Positions 20,392-32,400 of a stretch of DNA of 64,000 nt are shown piece after piece. The notes under the pieces were generated by a model. That model had not been told where the DNA came from, ran no database searches, and saw only the letters and a program-made list of their open reading frames with translations. Every line of letters starts with the position of its first letter. Position 1 is the stretch's first letter. The DNA comes from Topomyia yanbarensis (taxonomy: Eukaryota > Arthropoda > Insecta > Diptera > Culicidae): positions 35,431,934 through 35,495,933 of the forward strand of contig NC_080670.1 of assembly GCF_030247195.1 (NCBI RefSeq). Direction: 5' to 3'. The translations under genes were made by a program, and so were the position numbers.

Positions 20392-22180
20392 ATCTACATC
20401 ATATCTTTGTTTACTGCGTTCCACGCCTTTACGTCGCTTGTCATTCTGTAGGCTACATTATCCGGGTTGATGTTCGGTCCTCCCGTTTTAAGTAGCTCCC
20501 TGCACGTCACTTCAAACCTCGGACATTCAAAGACTCTCCTCGGACATTCAAAGACTCTCCTCGGACATTCAAAGACTTCAAACCTCGGACATTCAAAGAC
20601 GCTCCGGTGTCTCCTCGACGATCTCACACTCCAAGCACAGTGTTGACGTTGCGTACCCACACCGATGAAGATACTCCTTAAGCAACCGTGGCTCGGTAGG
20701 AGCTGTTTCAGGTGGAAGGTCATCTCTCCGTGCTTTCTATTGACCCACGCCGACAGGTTTCGATGAGCCGGTAGGTCCACTTTCCTTTCTCCGTATTGTC
20801 CCATTCCTGCTGCCACGTCACCATCGAATCGATTCTCATAATTTTCCTCACGTTTCTGGCGTTTCATTGTTTGTAGCACTTGATATCCTCCGTCAGGGTG
20901 ATGCAGATGGGGATCATCTCGGCGACAAGGCATACTGCCTCCGGTACGCAATCGCAACTCGTACGATCAGCAGTCGAAGCGTCCTGTTCAGCTTTTCGCG
21001 GTTTCGTTGTCTCCGTCACCGACACCTCCATTTCTCCAAGTGTCTCACCGTTAGTGACACATCGTCCACGAAACCAACGATTTTCACTTTCCTGGGAAGC
21101 CGCAGTGTTAAGACCCCATCGTACATCCCATTCCAAAGTGTTGGACAGAGAATGGAGCCCTGAGGAACGCCCGCTGTGACTCGCATTGCCTATTGCCCGT
21201 TTGTTCGTCTGGTACAGCAGTGCTCTACTCTGGAAGTAGCTCTTCAGGACCTGGCTCATTCTTTTATGCCACGCTGCGGCATTGGTCTATTCGAGGCTGG
21301 ATAGCTCGGTGACTTTGGCAGCAACATCAGTTTCTGCACCTTCCTCATTTCGGGGATTACCATCATCTAAAGACTTCAGCAGTAGCATCCTGAACATGTC
21401 CGGATATGCCAGGATCGCTGCTTTCAGTGCCACGGTTGGTATTCCATCCGGACCGGGGGTTTTCTTTTATTTTAGTCACATCGACGCTTCTTTGAGCTCG
21501 TCGTTAGTCACTTACCACTCGGCAGTGTTACCTCCTTCTTCTTCGCAGTACGGTGTCGGTGACCAGGTAGTTGAATCGTGTTTCGGGAAGAGACCCTCAA
21601 CGATTATCTTTATCTTACCCGGGTATATTTCAGCTGGTGTCGACGGACCCTACCTCCTCTCTCACTCTGCGATCTTACGCTCTAAGCCCGCCTTCTGGAT
21701 CTAAGACAAGCTGCGTGTAGCGTACTGAGCTACTCATTTAACCCGTAAGCTGCATGCCGTCTACTGCATGGCCCTAGTTTTCATGACATTGTAACGTCAC
21801 AAGCCGTCACAATCCTTCTTGTTAGATCAGCCGCATCAACATACTTGATTCCGTTGTTCGCCGAAGTAACTCAACAAAGAGGTTTTCGTGAAAGGCTTTC
21901 GTCTTCCACTTTAGCTTGCGGCCCGTCCTTCTTCGTGCTGCAGAAGGGTTCCATTGGCCGATGCGGTAGCGAATCGCCCGGTGGTCTCTATGGGGATACT
22001 TCTCTCAAACTCTCCAGTCTATGTTCGCTGTCAGTCAAGGACTACAGAATGTGGCGAAATTTCTCTCGGTAACGATATCCGTTTCGTGAACCAATAAGCT
22101 CCCAGCTCCTCGCTTCGCCGCGATCTACTTGTTATAGTCCTCGGCGGTTGAGCTAGCCTCCACAACGTGCCGTCAGGTAG
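20392..22180 (-). pseudogene. R1-clade non-LTR retrotransposon ORF2, decayed
   Basis: Read in order on the minus strand in broken frames there is a lead-in to RT (about 21480-21300) with wording like 'PPGPDGIPTVALKA..YPDMF..LL', then a 'SYFQSRALLYQTN' and PQGS region (about 21240-21130). Next come a 'VGFVDD' catalytic-type block with '..TNGETLGEMEVSVTE' (about 21080-21010), then the C-terminal 'NLSAWVNRKHGEMTFHLKQLL..HGC' and 'VFECPRFEV..CREL' zinc-knuckle region, ending '..INPDNV..DVKAWNAVN' near 20400. Numerous frameshifts and stops make it inactive. R1 elements classically insert in 28S rDNA. This copy is outside rDNA, as is common for mosquito R1-clade members. Confidence 0.8.
20517..20600 (-). 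repeat. In-frame 21-bp tandem amplification in the R1 zinc-knuckle region
   Basis: Four copies of 'cctcggacattcaaagac' start at 20517, 20538, 20559 and 20583 (spacings 21, 21 and 24 bp). On the minus strand they encode VFECPR repeated, expanding the Cys-containing C-terminal block of the dead R1 ORF2 without shifting frame. Confidence 0.9.
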
Positions 22181-22327
22181 GTGTCGAGTCTGCAGCAAAT
22201 TTTCACTACAAGAAAATATTTTCACAAGATAACTTTTGCAAATGAACCTTTGAGAATTTCATTTAAAATATTAGGCATATTTTTGTTTAACATATTGATT
22301 TCTTTTAAAATTCTCCAAAACATTTCT

Positions 22328-22371
22328 GGGGGGGGGGGGGGGGGGTTTCGTCCCCAAACCCCCCCCCCCCC
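22328..22371. repeat. G18/C13 hairpin at the hAT subterminus
   Basis: Eighteen G (22328-22345), then TTT, a 7-base loop CGTCCCC, AAA and thirteen C (22359-22371) form a near-perfect G:C hairpin directly inside the right TIR. The left end has a matching but shorter G7 tract at about 19106-19112. Confidence 0.9.
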
Positions 22372-22394
22372 GCTACTGCGCCACTGCTTTATGA

Positions 22395-23100
22395 AGAGTA
22401 ATTAATTGAAATTGACCACAGTTTGTCGACATGTTCGATCATATCAACAAGGACCATCTCGTTTCTTCTATTGGTGAGTGTTTTGCTTACGTCATATAGT
22501 TTTCGTGAATATTCGCCTATCCAAGTATTTTATTATCTTTTTCGAAAAAAAACAAAACGCTAGAGATCATTCTTTTTTTAGATTAAAGCTCGGTCAAACA
22601 TATGAAATACTTTGGGGAATCTTCTCCATCGAAAAATGTTAAATTAAGAAGTTTTATGGATAGCACTCTTACAATAATCCTGAATAAAAAAATGTATAAG
22701 GGATCAAATTATCAACAAATGTATTTACTTTATTTCAAATCAAAAAGCTTTCAAACTTTCAGTATTTTCTTTTCGGTTATAGAGGTTTTAACCGTAGAGT
22801 CAATCGCTTATTTTTTCGAGTTAAAAAATCTCTTTGGACAAATTTGGATGTGCGAACACAGGTTAGCTGTAACTAATGTCCATGATATCAGCAGTCTTGT
22901 CATGGTATTCTTAAATTCTCTTTGCCTTATCATGATCTACTATTTTTTTAATTACTAAGGGTTTTTTACTCTGAATAACGTGACAATATGAACTGGATCA
23001 TTAGGGCTCAAGTTACTTTCTTTGAGCATGTGTTAGAATTGAGCGCTTAATAGTATGCGTAGGGTAAATTGTGTACAGCTTTGCCGCCGATTTATCCTAT
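22395..23100. other. AT-rich flank with one unassigned 118-codon ORF (22602-22958, plus)
   Basis: The ORF has aromatic-rich, weakly hydrophobic stretches but no recognisable family. A plausible short intron precedes it (donor-like 'attg|gtgagt' at about 22472 and acceptor-like 'cttttttag' at 22581). No reading frame stays open across that splice without a stop, so a gene is not supported. Confidence 0.25.
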
Positions 23101-23101
23101 A

Positions 23102-23420
23102 AAGCATTCATTAAACTCTAAAAGAAGAAAATCAGTCGATTTATTAGATTATCAGGATTCAATCCATGCAAAATAGTTGGTGTAAAAACAATTGACCGGG
23201 CGGGATGGTGCTTTTGAAAAAATAGCTGTGGTTTCTTCACGACAGAGTTGTGTTGCGTGCCCCGGGACAGTGTGGTGGTGTGACGAAAAATCACCGCAAC
23301 TTTTTCAAAAGCATCATTCCACCCGGTCAATTGTTTTTCCACCAACTATTTTGCATGATTTGAGTCCTGATAATCTAATAAATCGACTGATTTTCTTCTT
23401 TTAGAGTTTAATAAATGCTT
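23102..23420. repeat. 319-bp foldback element with ~140-bp arms
   Basis: The left half beginning 'aagcattcattaaactctaa' and the reverse complement of the right half ending at 23420 match over about 140 bp with roughly 10% mismatches (shared blocks 'aatcagtcgatttattagat', 'gcaaaatagttggtg', 'aacaattgaccggg'). The turn lies around 23245-23280. The mirrored ORFs 23118-23345 (minus) and 23192-23404 (plus) are by-products. No target duplication is evident. Confidence 0.9.
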
Positions 23421-23539
23421 GATATGGATAAACCGGTGCCAAAGTTGAACGCATACTATCAAACGTTCAATTCGTGTAGACGCTCACCGAAAGTTCTTTG
23501 AACCTTAAAATAAGTCTCATTCGCGATATTTTGTTCTGT

Positions 23540-24345
23540 GAACTATATCACACACACACACTATTTGGGGTTCTCAGTGCAGTTTTCGTTTTCTGTCCGG
23601 ACATCACAATGAACCTTATCAAATGAATAACGATGTTCGAAGCCCTAATAGTTTTTTTTATATCTATTGCTCGTACCTATTGCTGGTCGCTAGCAGCTGG
23701 GTATTTCATAAAAAAGTGCATGAAACAAAAATGATTCCACGAATAATACTCCAAATTTTGTGAAAGAGTAAAAATTCCATTACTATGTTGAACTATTTCA
23801 CCAGCACGTATATTGGATCGTAACTAATGTATTGAGAATCATGAACCAGTTCACGAATACGTGAATAATATTTGATAATTTTGTGAACCATTTCACGAGC
23901 ACGGATATTGGATCGTTACTAATACATTAGGGATCATGAATTAGTTCACTAGGGTTGAATGGATTCATGAATAGAATTCTTGAATTTCGTGAAATAGTTC
24001 ACAAAAAATAGCCAGAACATTTTGATTTTGTGAACTAATGTTCCTAAATCTACGATAAAAATCATGATTCAACCTTTGGTTTTATGAATAATGTTCATAA
24101 AGTAGCGAACCAGTTCGCGTACTAAGAATCGAATTAGAAATAACTTGACGGAAACCGTGACTGAAGTACACAAAACAAAAACAAATATTTATGCGGCCGT
24201 TGCTGAAGGGAAATTGAACATAATTATAAAAGCCATGATTTTTGTTCATGGTTCTGTTTTCGTAACGTAAAAACGTGATTGTTCTAGAATTCATTGCACT
24301 TTATTCACAATTTTGCGAAGATTTTTTTTTCCGTGTAGCTCTTCT
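23540..24345. mobile_element. TIR-family non-coding element ('ttcacgaa' family), partial copy
   Basis: It shares ordered blocks with 35125-37047: 'gttttcgttttctgtc', 'gaaccttatcaaat', 'ttgctggtcgctagcagctgg', repeated 'gaactagttcacgaa'-like units, and a right end 'ttttttttttccgtg'. It is non-coding. A (CA)n run lies at about 23551-23563. Confidence 0.75.
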
Positions 24346-24712
24346 TTCGTTATAAGTTATAAGATTTTTTACCAAAAAATTGACTTCTTTTGTATATATA
24401 ACTATTGCAAAGTGCAAATAAAGCTTGGTCATTGCTATTTTTTAGTAGTATTTACTAAAAAGTAAGAATGATATTTCGTATGGCAGAAACGGTATTTAAT
24501 GCTAGGTTCCCTAATCAAAGATAATACTTGAAGACTTTTGTTATGTTAATGTTCTTATAACTTTGAAACGAAAATAATTTGGTAATTGGTGTATTGGAAC
24601 AAATCGTTAGCGCTAAAATAATTTTGAACTTATCTAAAGGTTACTTTAGTGTGAAGCAAAAACTACAAATGTTATCAGAATAAAATCGTTTTTTAAATGA
24701 ATATTCTGAAGC

Positions 24713-24800
24713 AGTGCTTCTCGATAAGTTCGTGAACCTCCAGGGGGCGTGAAATGGTTTCTGGAGGTCCGCAGAGATGAATATCTTTTGCGGTTGGATA
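24713..24800. mobile_element. Possible decayed hAT terminus
   Basis: 'cagtgcttctc' at 24714 followed by G/C-rich 'ccagggggcgtgaaa' and 'ggaggtccgcagag' resembles the hAT terminal sequence seen at 20391, but is diverged and has no partner end. Confidence 0.35.
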
Positions 24801-25204
24801 ATAAAATTTAAAGCTGTTCCGCAACAAACAGAAAATAATCTATTGATAGTAGCAAACAAAATTGATCTTCATAAACTGTATTATATCGTCGCCTCCCTTT
24901 CTGTCGCTGGTTTATTGAAATGAACCAGCCACAGAAAAAAGTGCCCGTAAAGCTGGAAAATATAATTTCCATTGACTTAAGACAAAATCCTCTTTGACCT
25001 ACGGTACATGCTGATTTGTTATTAACAGTGAAAACGGATCTAAATCTTAAGAAAGTGGCATACATTCAGTTACACCACGTGACAAATTGTGTATAGATAA
25101 CGTTTAAAAGTTTAGCCTAGACAGAAGACTTCGTTGCGAAGAACTACACGTCGCCGAATATGATAACATTAAAACCAAGATTGGGAGTGTATGAAAGACC
25201 CGTA

Positions 25205-25735
25205 TTAACGGATGTTCCATAAAAAATGAGAAAGATTTCAATACCTTTCTATAATTAAAGTAAAGAGCGTAAATTTTTTCTTCAAGAGAATTGCTCTCCG
25301 GACTCCCTAGAAATGGGTGGTATGTTTTTTTTTCGCTCGGGTGCTGTCAGTTCAATCGAAGATGGCGTCGAAACAGCAAGCACTCTGCGGGCGTGTTTTA
25401 CGGTTTTACGAAACGCATGGTCATCGGGAAAAAAGTTTACGGTAGACCACATTCGAGACGAAAACGTACCCGTGAGTACGGTTTACCGGATCCTGGCATC
25501 CCCGAGCGTGGAGCGGAAGGCCGGTGGCGGCTATCCGGCGAAGATAATGACGAAGAAGAAGGAAGCGTTGAAAAAGCTGTTCGACAACAAGGACGGAACG
25601 AGTTTGCGTGACGCCGGCCGAAAATATCACTGCTCCCATACCTTGATTCCACGAACCCTCAAGATGGCGATTGGCTTTCCACTCCATTGTCCAATTGTAA
25701 TTTCAATGGTGTCCTGATGAACATATTTTTTAGCT
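25205..25735 (+). pseudogene. Mariner-like transposase, N-terminal half only
   Basis: After a 5' leader ('attgctctccggactcccta') also present in the copy at 41.5-44.7 kb, an ATG at about 25361 starts MASKQQALCGRVLRFYETHGH. The frame breaks at the 'cgggaaaaaa' run near 25428, and the next frame continues with the paired helix-turn-helix region (KKFTVDHIRDENVPVSTVYR ... GTSLRDAGRKYHCSHT) to RTLKM at about 25665. The catalytic domain is absent and the sequence jumps to a short 3' tail. The frameshift and deletion make it inactive. The domain normally binds the element's TIRs. Confidence 0.8.
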
Positions 25736-28700
25736 GTGGTACGCTCTTTGAAAAAAATTGCTCTTGAGTCAAAAAGGTCTAGTTACCTGTACAAAAGTTC
25801 ATTACCCTTGAAGAGTCAGTTCAACTGAGATTACGCAAAGAAAAGAAAAACTGGCTCCTAATGTGATCATGCCGCATTACTTCAATTCATGTGCTGTTCG
25901 ACTTCGCTTCTACTTAGCAGTCCGGCCCAAACTGATTCAGAACCCCTGAGCAAGCTGAGCAAACTGGGTTTCGGGCGATGGGTCGGGAGCACCTCGTTTG
26001 GCAATTGTTTGATCTCGGCCATTCAGCTAAGTTGCATCACACCGCCGTTTTGCCGCATTCACTAGAACATTTCGGTTGAAGAATGCGTTTAAAATTCGCG
26101 CGCATCAAAATATGTTTTTATGAGCGGATCAAACACACGGAAATATTTGTTTCATTAAATAACGTCACATAACATTTTTAGCTGCTGGGTTCAATTCATA
26201 TAAAATTTAGAAATCGTTCAATAAATAAAGACTACAGTTACTACGCAGAAACTGGGAAAACAAATTCGTCTTTTTTGTGAGGAAAAAAGCTGTGCCACTT
26301 CGATCACTAGTTACTCAGGTTCTCGTTTGTGGCTTTACATCGCTAGGTACCATAAGATGCCTCCCGCAGTATCACTTGTTTTGAAGATTCTGCGCAATGG
26401 CAGAGAATATGTTTCGAGGTCTCGAATTCATAGCTAAAGAATCTGTTTATTTTCAAATAATGAATTCAGCAAAAAATGATTTATTGAAGAAATCAATAAG
26501 TTTACAAGGAAAGACTCCAAAACTTATTCTAAACTCAGGCGATAATGTGAAGATCCGTTCTATCAATCAGGCAGACGAAATCTACCGGACGTCGCTATCC
26601 GTCCTACGAACTTAACTACGGGATAGATCCCAGCTGCGCATAAACCGGACACAAGCAGCAATTGACTCGTGAATCCAACACAGTTTGTTAACTAAAACGT
26701 GGGTCATTACTCCAGTTGATATACTAATAGTCTATTCAGTTTTGAATCGAAAATTTGCACTAAAGTATGCGCTCTTCGATAAAAGCTCACATTTGCGAGT
26801 AAATTTAAAGTATGAACCGTCTCAAACGATCCAACACTAATGCGCATATACAGTTGTCCAAACATGGGATGAGCTGAAAATTCCAGCGCCACCCAGAAGT
26901 AGGTACCCCTGGAACGACCAAGCTACTATGGCCGAAATCTCGAACTGCACCCGCAGCAGCAGCCTGGTTGGCACCTATCAATCAGTGAACCGAGATATTT
27001 TTCTCCAAACAAAAGAATTGCTTGATCGTTGAAAAATGTATATCGGCTGCCTTTTTGATTCGTCCTTTGGAATTGCAAACAGTATTCACACGGGTGACAG
27101 GCAGGTCATTCTGAAATTCATCTTGCCCGGTTCCGTGGTGACAAAGCGTGAGGTGAAATGAAAACAGGAATACAATGGATTCTTCCCGGCGAGATGCGGT
27201 CGTGTTTCACGCCCTTCGCCAGCAGTAGGGTCCATGTTTTTTTTTTTTACGTCGGAGGCGCTACTTTGTCTGTCCCTTCAGACTTTTTCGGACTATAGAC
27301 GAAGCTTCTTTGTCCCAAAGTCCGATTGAAACTTGATGTGTGGTATCAAACCTTCCAGCACTGAGGCTTTAGACACTTGGTACACTTACACGCGAGCTAC
27401 TTCGAATAATGCATCAGATCCACCTTTGCACTTTGAATGTGACATGCACTTGGACAGCACCGCGCGCGATCGTCCGTCCAACCGTGTAACGGTAATCTGC
27501 ACGTACTGCTGGTTGATTCCGGAGGGGCCAATTCGAATTCGTTGCCCTTTACTCAGCCAGGGCGGCTGCTACTCAAACCATCTCATCCGCCGGTTGCATC
27601 AATTGACCGCCGCCGCCACCAACACCACAGGCAGTACCACTTACGCCGCGACAGCCTTCCCCGGGACGTGCAAATAAATCACTTCAACTCGGTCCGTGCA
27701 GCAGCGGCCGCGTAGCAATATCTCGTCAAAAATCAGACAAGACAGTTACTTCCTCAGCAGGTACTTGCGGCGGCAGCAGCACGTTATGCCGTGGCTCAGA
27801 ATTTCGATGTGTACCGATAATAATAAATAATAAATAATTATTATAATAATATTATGATCGACAACAAACTCGCTGCCCCTCGCGCTCGATCGGTGTGTTG
27901 TTTTTTTGCCTTTCTGCGACCGTTCGATCTACTTTTCGGTCATTCTGTGAACAACCACCACAGGAAGAAGGTTCGTGTACTGCATCCGCACGTGTATTTA
28001 CGTTCACCAAGGTTCCCGCTGGAATTCCTCAGCCAGGCCAGGTTTGATTTGACTCCTCGTCAGGGCCCTAAGTCGACAGGTTTTGAAAACCAGGAGAACC
28101 GATTACCTACACTCCCGGACCCATACCAAACGCTGCCCTTTCCCTCCCATTACTCCGCTGTGCAACGGACGTGATTCATTGATTTATGTGCGTTAAGATG
28201 ATCGATCGTTCGTTTCCCCCGAATCGGCCTGTAAATCACCTGGCATGGATGCGGGAACTGTGCGTCGGTCGGTTGCTGCACCCTCTCTCCCTCCCGCTCT
28301 TACATGTAACGAAGAAATTGTAACCGACCTTCAGCCGACACGATCTAGTCCGATTCTAAGTGGTAATAAAGGTGAGGCGCGAAGGTGGCAGTTCCTTCTC
28401 CTGTACAAGCGACGAACCTAGAAGGCTAGATCCAGTGCTACCGGTAACCCGTGGGTAACCGATTGTGTCTGCTTCTTATCGGCACTACCGCATCTTAGAA
28501 GTGTGGCTTGGAAAGTGTAGCCCATTTTTTGTGCTCTCCTCGCTAGCAGTTTTTTTTTCTTTGTGCCTTACCACCATGCATAGATATGTCTGATAGGTTA
28601 TGCGATGTTGTCTATTGTTCTCGAGCTGAGAAAATGAGTTACTCGGGCACGTTCGAACAATTTATTATCTCGAGGGCTCTTCACGGATCTTTGGGGCTAA

Positions 28701-29035
28701 AACTGTGCTGTTCCGGCATTGTGAAGATAATTTACGACGTGCAAAAGTGCCCGGAGGAGCGGTACATTCCCGGTTTGGGCCGGTATTTGAAGCTGCTTGA
28801 AATTCGGAAAATGTTTTACTTTTACCACTGACTGACGTAAATCGGTCGGAGCTTTCAACATTGGCTGGTTGGCCTGTGATTTGCTACGATGGACTATTTT
28901 TGACGGTTAGCAAGTAGGGGGAAAATAAACTAACTCCATTTATTCAGTGTGTGATTCGACTGCGGAAGAATATTATATTCCATATTGTTGGTTTATAAAG
29001 AGATTGTCTCTCGAACGTGCGTGTTGGTTAATTTC
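25736..29035. other. Low-repeat region without a supported gene
   Basis: About 3.3 kb of largely unique-looking sequence, GC-richer at 27.3-28.6 kb, with CAG/CGG-rich patches near 27600-27620 and 27700-27780 and an AT microsatellite at 27818-27855. ORFs at 27333-27677, 27854-28174 and 28586-28831 show no motif. It could contain untranslated exons or enhancers of the GATA gene, but there is no direct evidence. Confidence 0.35.
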
Positions 29036-29230
29036 ATTATTAAAAAATTAAAGAATGAAAATTGAAAATCAAAAATCAAAATCTAAAAATTAAGAATTGC
29101 AAATTGAAAATCAAAAATTGAATTTCAAATTTCACATTTCGAATGTCGAGTTTCGAATTTCAAATTTCAAATTTTTGAAATTTGAAATTCAAATTTCAAT
29201 TTTCAAATTTCAAATTTCAATTTTCAAATT

Positions 29231-29482
29231 TCACATATGAAATTTGAAATTTGTAATTTGAAATTTGAAATTTGAAATTTGAAAATGGAAATTCGAAATG
29301 TGAAACTTAAAGCTTGCAGTTTGAAATTCGAAATGTGAAATTTGAAGATTGAAATTTGAATTGAATTTTAAATTTAAAATTTGAAATTCGAAATGTGAAA
29401 ATTGAAATTTAAAATTCGATATTCGAAATTTGAGATTTGACATTTGAAATTCGATATTTGTAATTCGAAATTTGTAATTCAA
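29231..29482 (-). repeat. Satellite flank, inverted copy of 34388-34642
   Basis: Read on the minus strand this block matches the plus strand of 34388-34642 almost base for base over about 200 bp (both give FKFQFSHFEFQILNLKFN in translation). A further partial copy in plus orientation lies at 29560-29647. The heptamer core is thus bracketed by an inverted repeat, with a second inversion point near 29510-29550. Confidence 0.8.
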
Positions 29483-32400
29483 AATTTGAAATTTGAAATT
29501 CGAAATTTAAATTTGAAATTAAAAATTAGAAATTTGAAATTCGAAATTTTAAATTTAAATTTCAAATTTCGAATATCGAATTTTAAATTTCAATTTTCAC
29601 ATTTCGAATTTCAAACTTTAAATTTAAAATTCAATTCAAATTTCTAATTTCAAATTTAAATTTCGAATTTCAAATTTCAAATTTCAAACTGCAAATTTCA
29701 AATTTTAAATTTTAAATTTCAAATTTCAAATTTCAAATTTCAAATTTCAAATTTCAAATTTCAAATTTCAAATTTCAAATTTCAAATTTCAAATTTCAAA
29801 TTTCAAATTTCAAATTTCAAATTTCAAATTTCAAATTTCAAATTTCAAATTTCAAATTTCAAATTTCAAATTTCAAATTTCAAATTTCAAATTTCAAATT
29901 TCAAATTTCAAATTTCAAATTTCAAATTTCAAATTTCAAATTTCAAATTTCAAATTTCAAATTTCAAATTTCAAATTTCAAATTTCAAATTTCAAATTTC
30001 AAATTTCAAATTTCAAATTTCAAATTTCAAATTTCAAATTTCAAATTTCAAATTTCAAATTTCAAATTTCAAATTTCAAATTTCAAATTTCAAATTTCAA
30101 ATTTCAAATTTCAAATTTCAAATTTCAAATTTCAAATTTCAAATTTCAAATTTCAAATTTCAAATTTCAAATTTCAAATTTCAAATTTCAAATTTCAAAT
30201 TTCAAATTTCAAATTTCAAATTTCAAATTTCAAATTTCAAATTTCAAATTTCAAATTTCAAATTTCAAATTTCAAATTTCAAATTTCAAATTTCAAATTT
30301 CAAATTTCAAATTTCAAATTTCAAATTTCAAATTTCAAATTTCAAATTTCAAATTTCAAATTTCAAATTTCAAATTTCAAATTTCAAATTTCAAATTTCA
30401 AATTTCAAATTTCAAATTTCAAATTTCAAATTTCAAATTTCAAATTTCAAATTTCAAATTTCAAATTTCAAATTTCAAATTTCAAATTTCAAATTTCAAA
30501 TTTCAAATTTCAAATTTCAAATTTCAAATTTCAAATTTCAAATTTCAAATTTCAAATTTCAAATTTCAAATTTCAAATTTCAAATTTAAATTTAAAATTC
30601 AATTCAAATTTCAAATTTCAAATTACTAATTTCTAATTTTTAATTTCAAATTTAAATTTCGAATTTCAAATTTCAAATTTCAAACTTCAAATTTCAAATT
30701 TCAAATTTCAAATTTCAAATTTCAAATTTTAAATTTTAAATTTCAAATTTCAAATTTCAAATTTCAAATTTCAAATTTCAAATTTCAAATTTCAAATTTC
30801 AAATTTCAAATTTCAAATTTCAAATTTCAAATTTCAAATTTCAAATTTCAAATTTCAAATTTCAAATTTCAAATTTCAAATTTCAAATTTCAAATTTCAA
30901 ATTTCAAATTTCAAATTTCAAATTTCAAATTTCAAATTTCAAATTTCAAATTTCAAATTTCAAATTTCAAATTTCAAATTTCAAATTTCAAATTTCAAAT
31001 TTCAAATTTCAAATTTCAAATTTCAAATTTCAAATTTCAAATTTCAAATTTCAAATTTCAAATTTCAAATTTCAAATTTCAAATTTCAAATTTCAAATTT
31101 CAAATTTCAAATTTCAAATTTCAAATTTCAAATTTCAACTTTAAATTTAAAATTCAATTCAAATTTCAAATTTCAAATTACTAATTTCTAATTTTTAATT
31201 TCAAATTTAAATTTCGAATTTCAAATTTCAAATTTCAAACTTCAAATTTCAAATTTCAAATTTCAAATTTCAAATTTTAAATTTTAAATTTCAAATTTCA
31301 AATTTCAAATTTCAAATTTCAAATTTCAAATTTCAAATTTCAAATTTCAAATTTCAAATTTCAAATTTCAAATTTCAAATTTCAAATTTCAAATTTCAAA
31401 TTTCAAATTTCAAATTTCAAATTTCAAATTTCAAATTTCAAATTTCAAATTTCAAATTTCAAATTTCAAATTTCAAATTTCAAATTTCAAATTTCAAATT
31501 TCAAATTTCAAATTTCAAATTTCAAATTTCAAATTTCAAATTTCAAATTTCAAATTTCAAATTTCAAATTTCAAATTTCAAATTTCAAATTTCAAATTTC
31601 AAATTTCAAATTTCAAATTTCAAATTTCAAATTTCAAATTTCAAATTTCAAATTTCAAATTTCAAATTTCAAATTTCAAATTTCAAATTTCAAATTTCAA
31701 ATTTCAAATTTCAAATTTCAAATTTCAAATTTCAAATTTCAAATTTCAAATTTCAAATTTCAAATTTCAAATTTCAAATTTCAAATTTCAAATTTCAAAT
31801 TTCAAATTTCAAATTTCAAATTTCAAATTTCAAATTTCAAATTTCAAATTTCAAATTTCAAATTTCAAATTTCAAATTTCAAATTTCAAATTTCAAATTT
31901 CAAATTTCAAATTTCAAATTTCAAATTTCAAATTTCAAATTTCAAATTTCAAATTTCAAATTTCAAATTTCAAATTTCAAATTTCAAATTTCAAATTTCA
32001 AATTTCAAATTTCAAATTTCAAATTTCAAATTTCAAATTTCAAATTTCAAATTTCTAACTTCAAATTTCAAATTTCTAACTTCAAATTTCAAATTTCTAA
32101 CTTCAAATTTCAAATTTCAAATTTCAAATTTCAAATTTCAAATTTCAAATTTCAAATTTCAAATTTCAAATTTCAAATTTCAAATTTCAAATTTCAAATT
32201 TCAAATTTCAAATTTCAAATTTCAAATTTCAAATTTCAAATTTCAAATTTCAAATTTCAAATTTCAAATTTCAAATTTCAAATTTCAAATTTCAAATTTC
32301 AAATTTCAAATTTCAAATTTCAAATTTCAAATTTCAAATTTCAAATTTCAAATTTCAAATTTCAAATTTCAAATTTCAAATTTCAAATTTCAAATTTCAA

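Larger units (their letters stand above)
19080..22386. mobile_element. hAT-type element (3.3 kb) carrying a nested R1 retrotransposon
   Basis: The ends are CAGTGGCGTAGTA at 19080-19092 and the reverse complement of CAGTGGCGCAGTAG at 22373-22386. They are flanked by the identical 8-bp direct repeats CTTTATGA (19072-19079 and 22387-22394). An 8-bp duplication with CAGTG-type ends is diagnostic of hAT transposition. The element's own sequence seems limited to about 19080-19200 and 22190-22386. The middle is a dead minus-strand R1 copy, so the original element was probably a non-coding MITE of a few hundred bases. Confidence 0.85.

Noticed and set aside
22602..22958. A receptor-like membrane protein exon
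   Set aside because: The hydrophobic, aromatic-rich translation is expected of AT-rich DNA. The candidate upstream splice gives stops in every joined frame.
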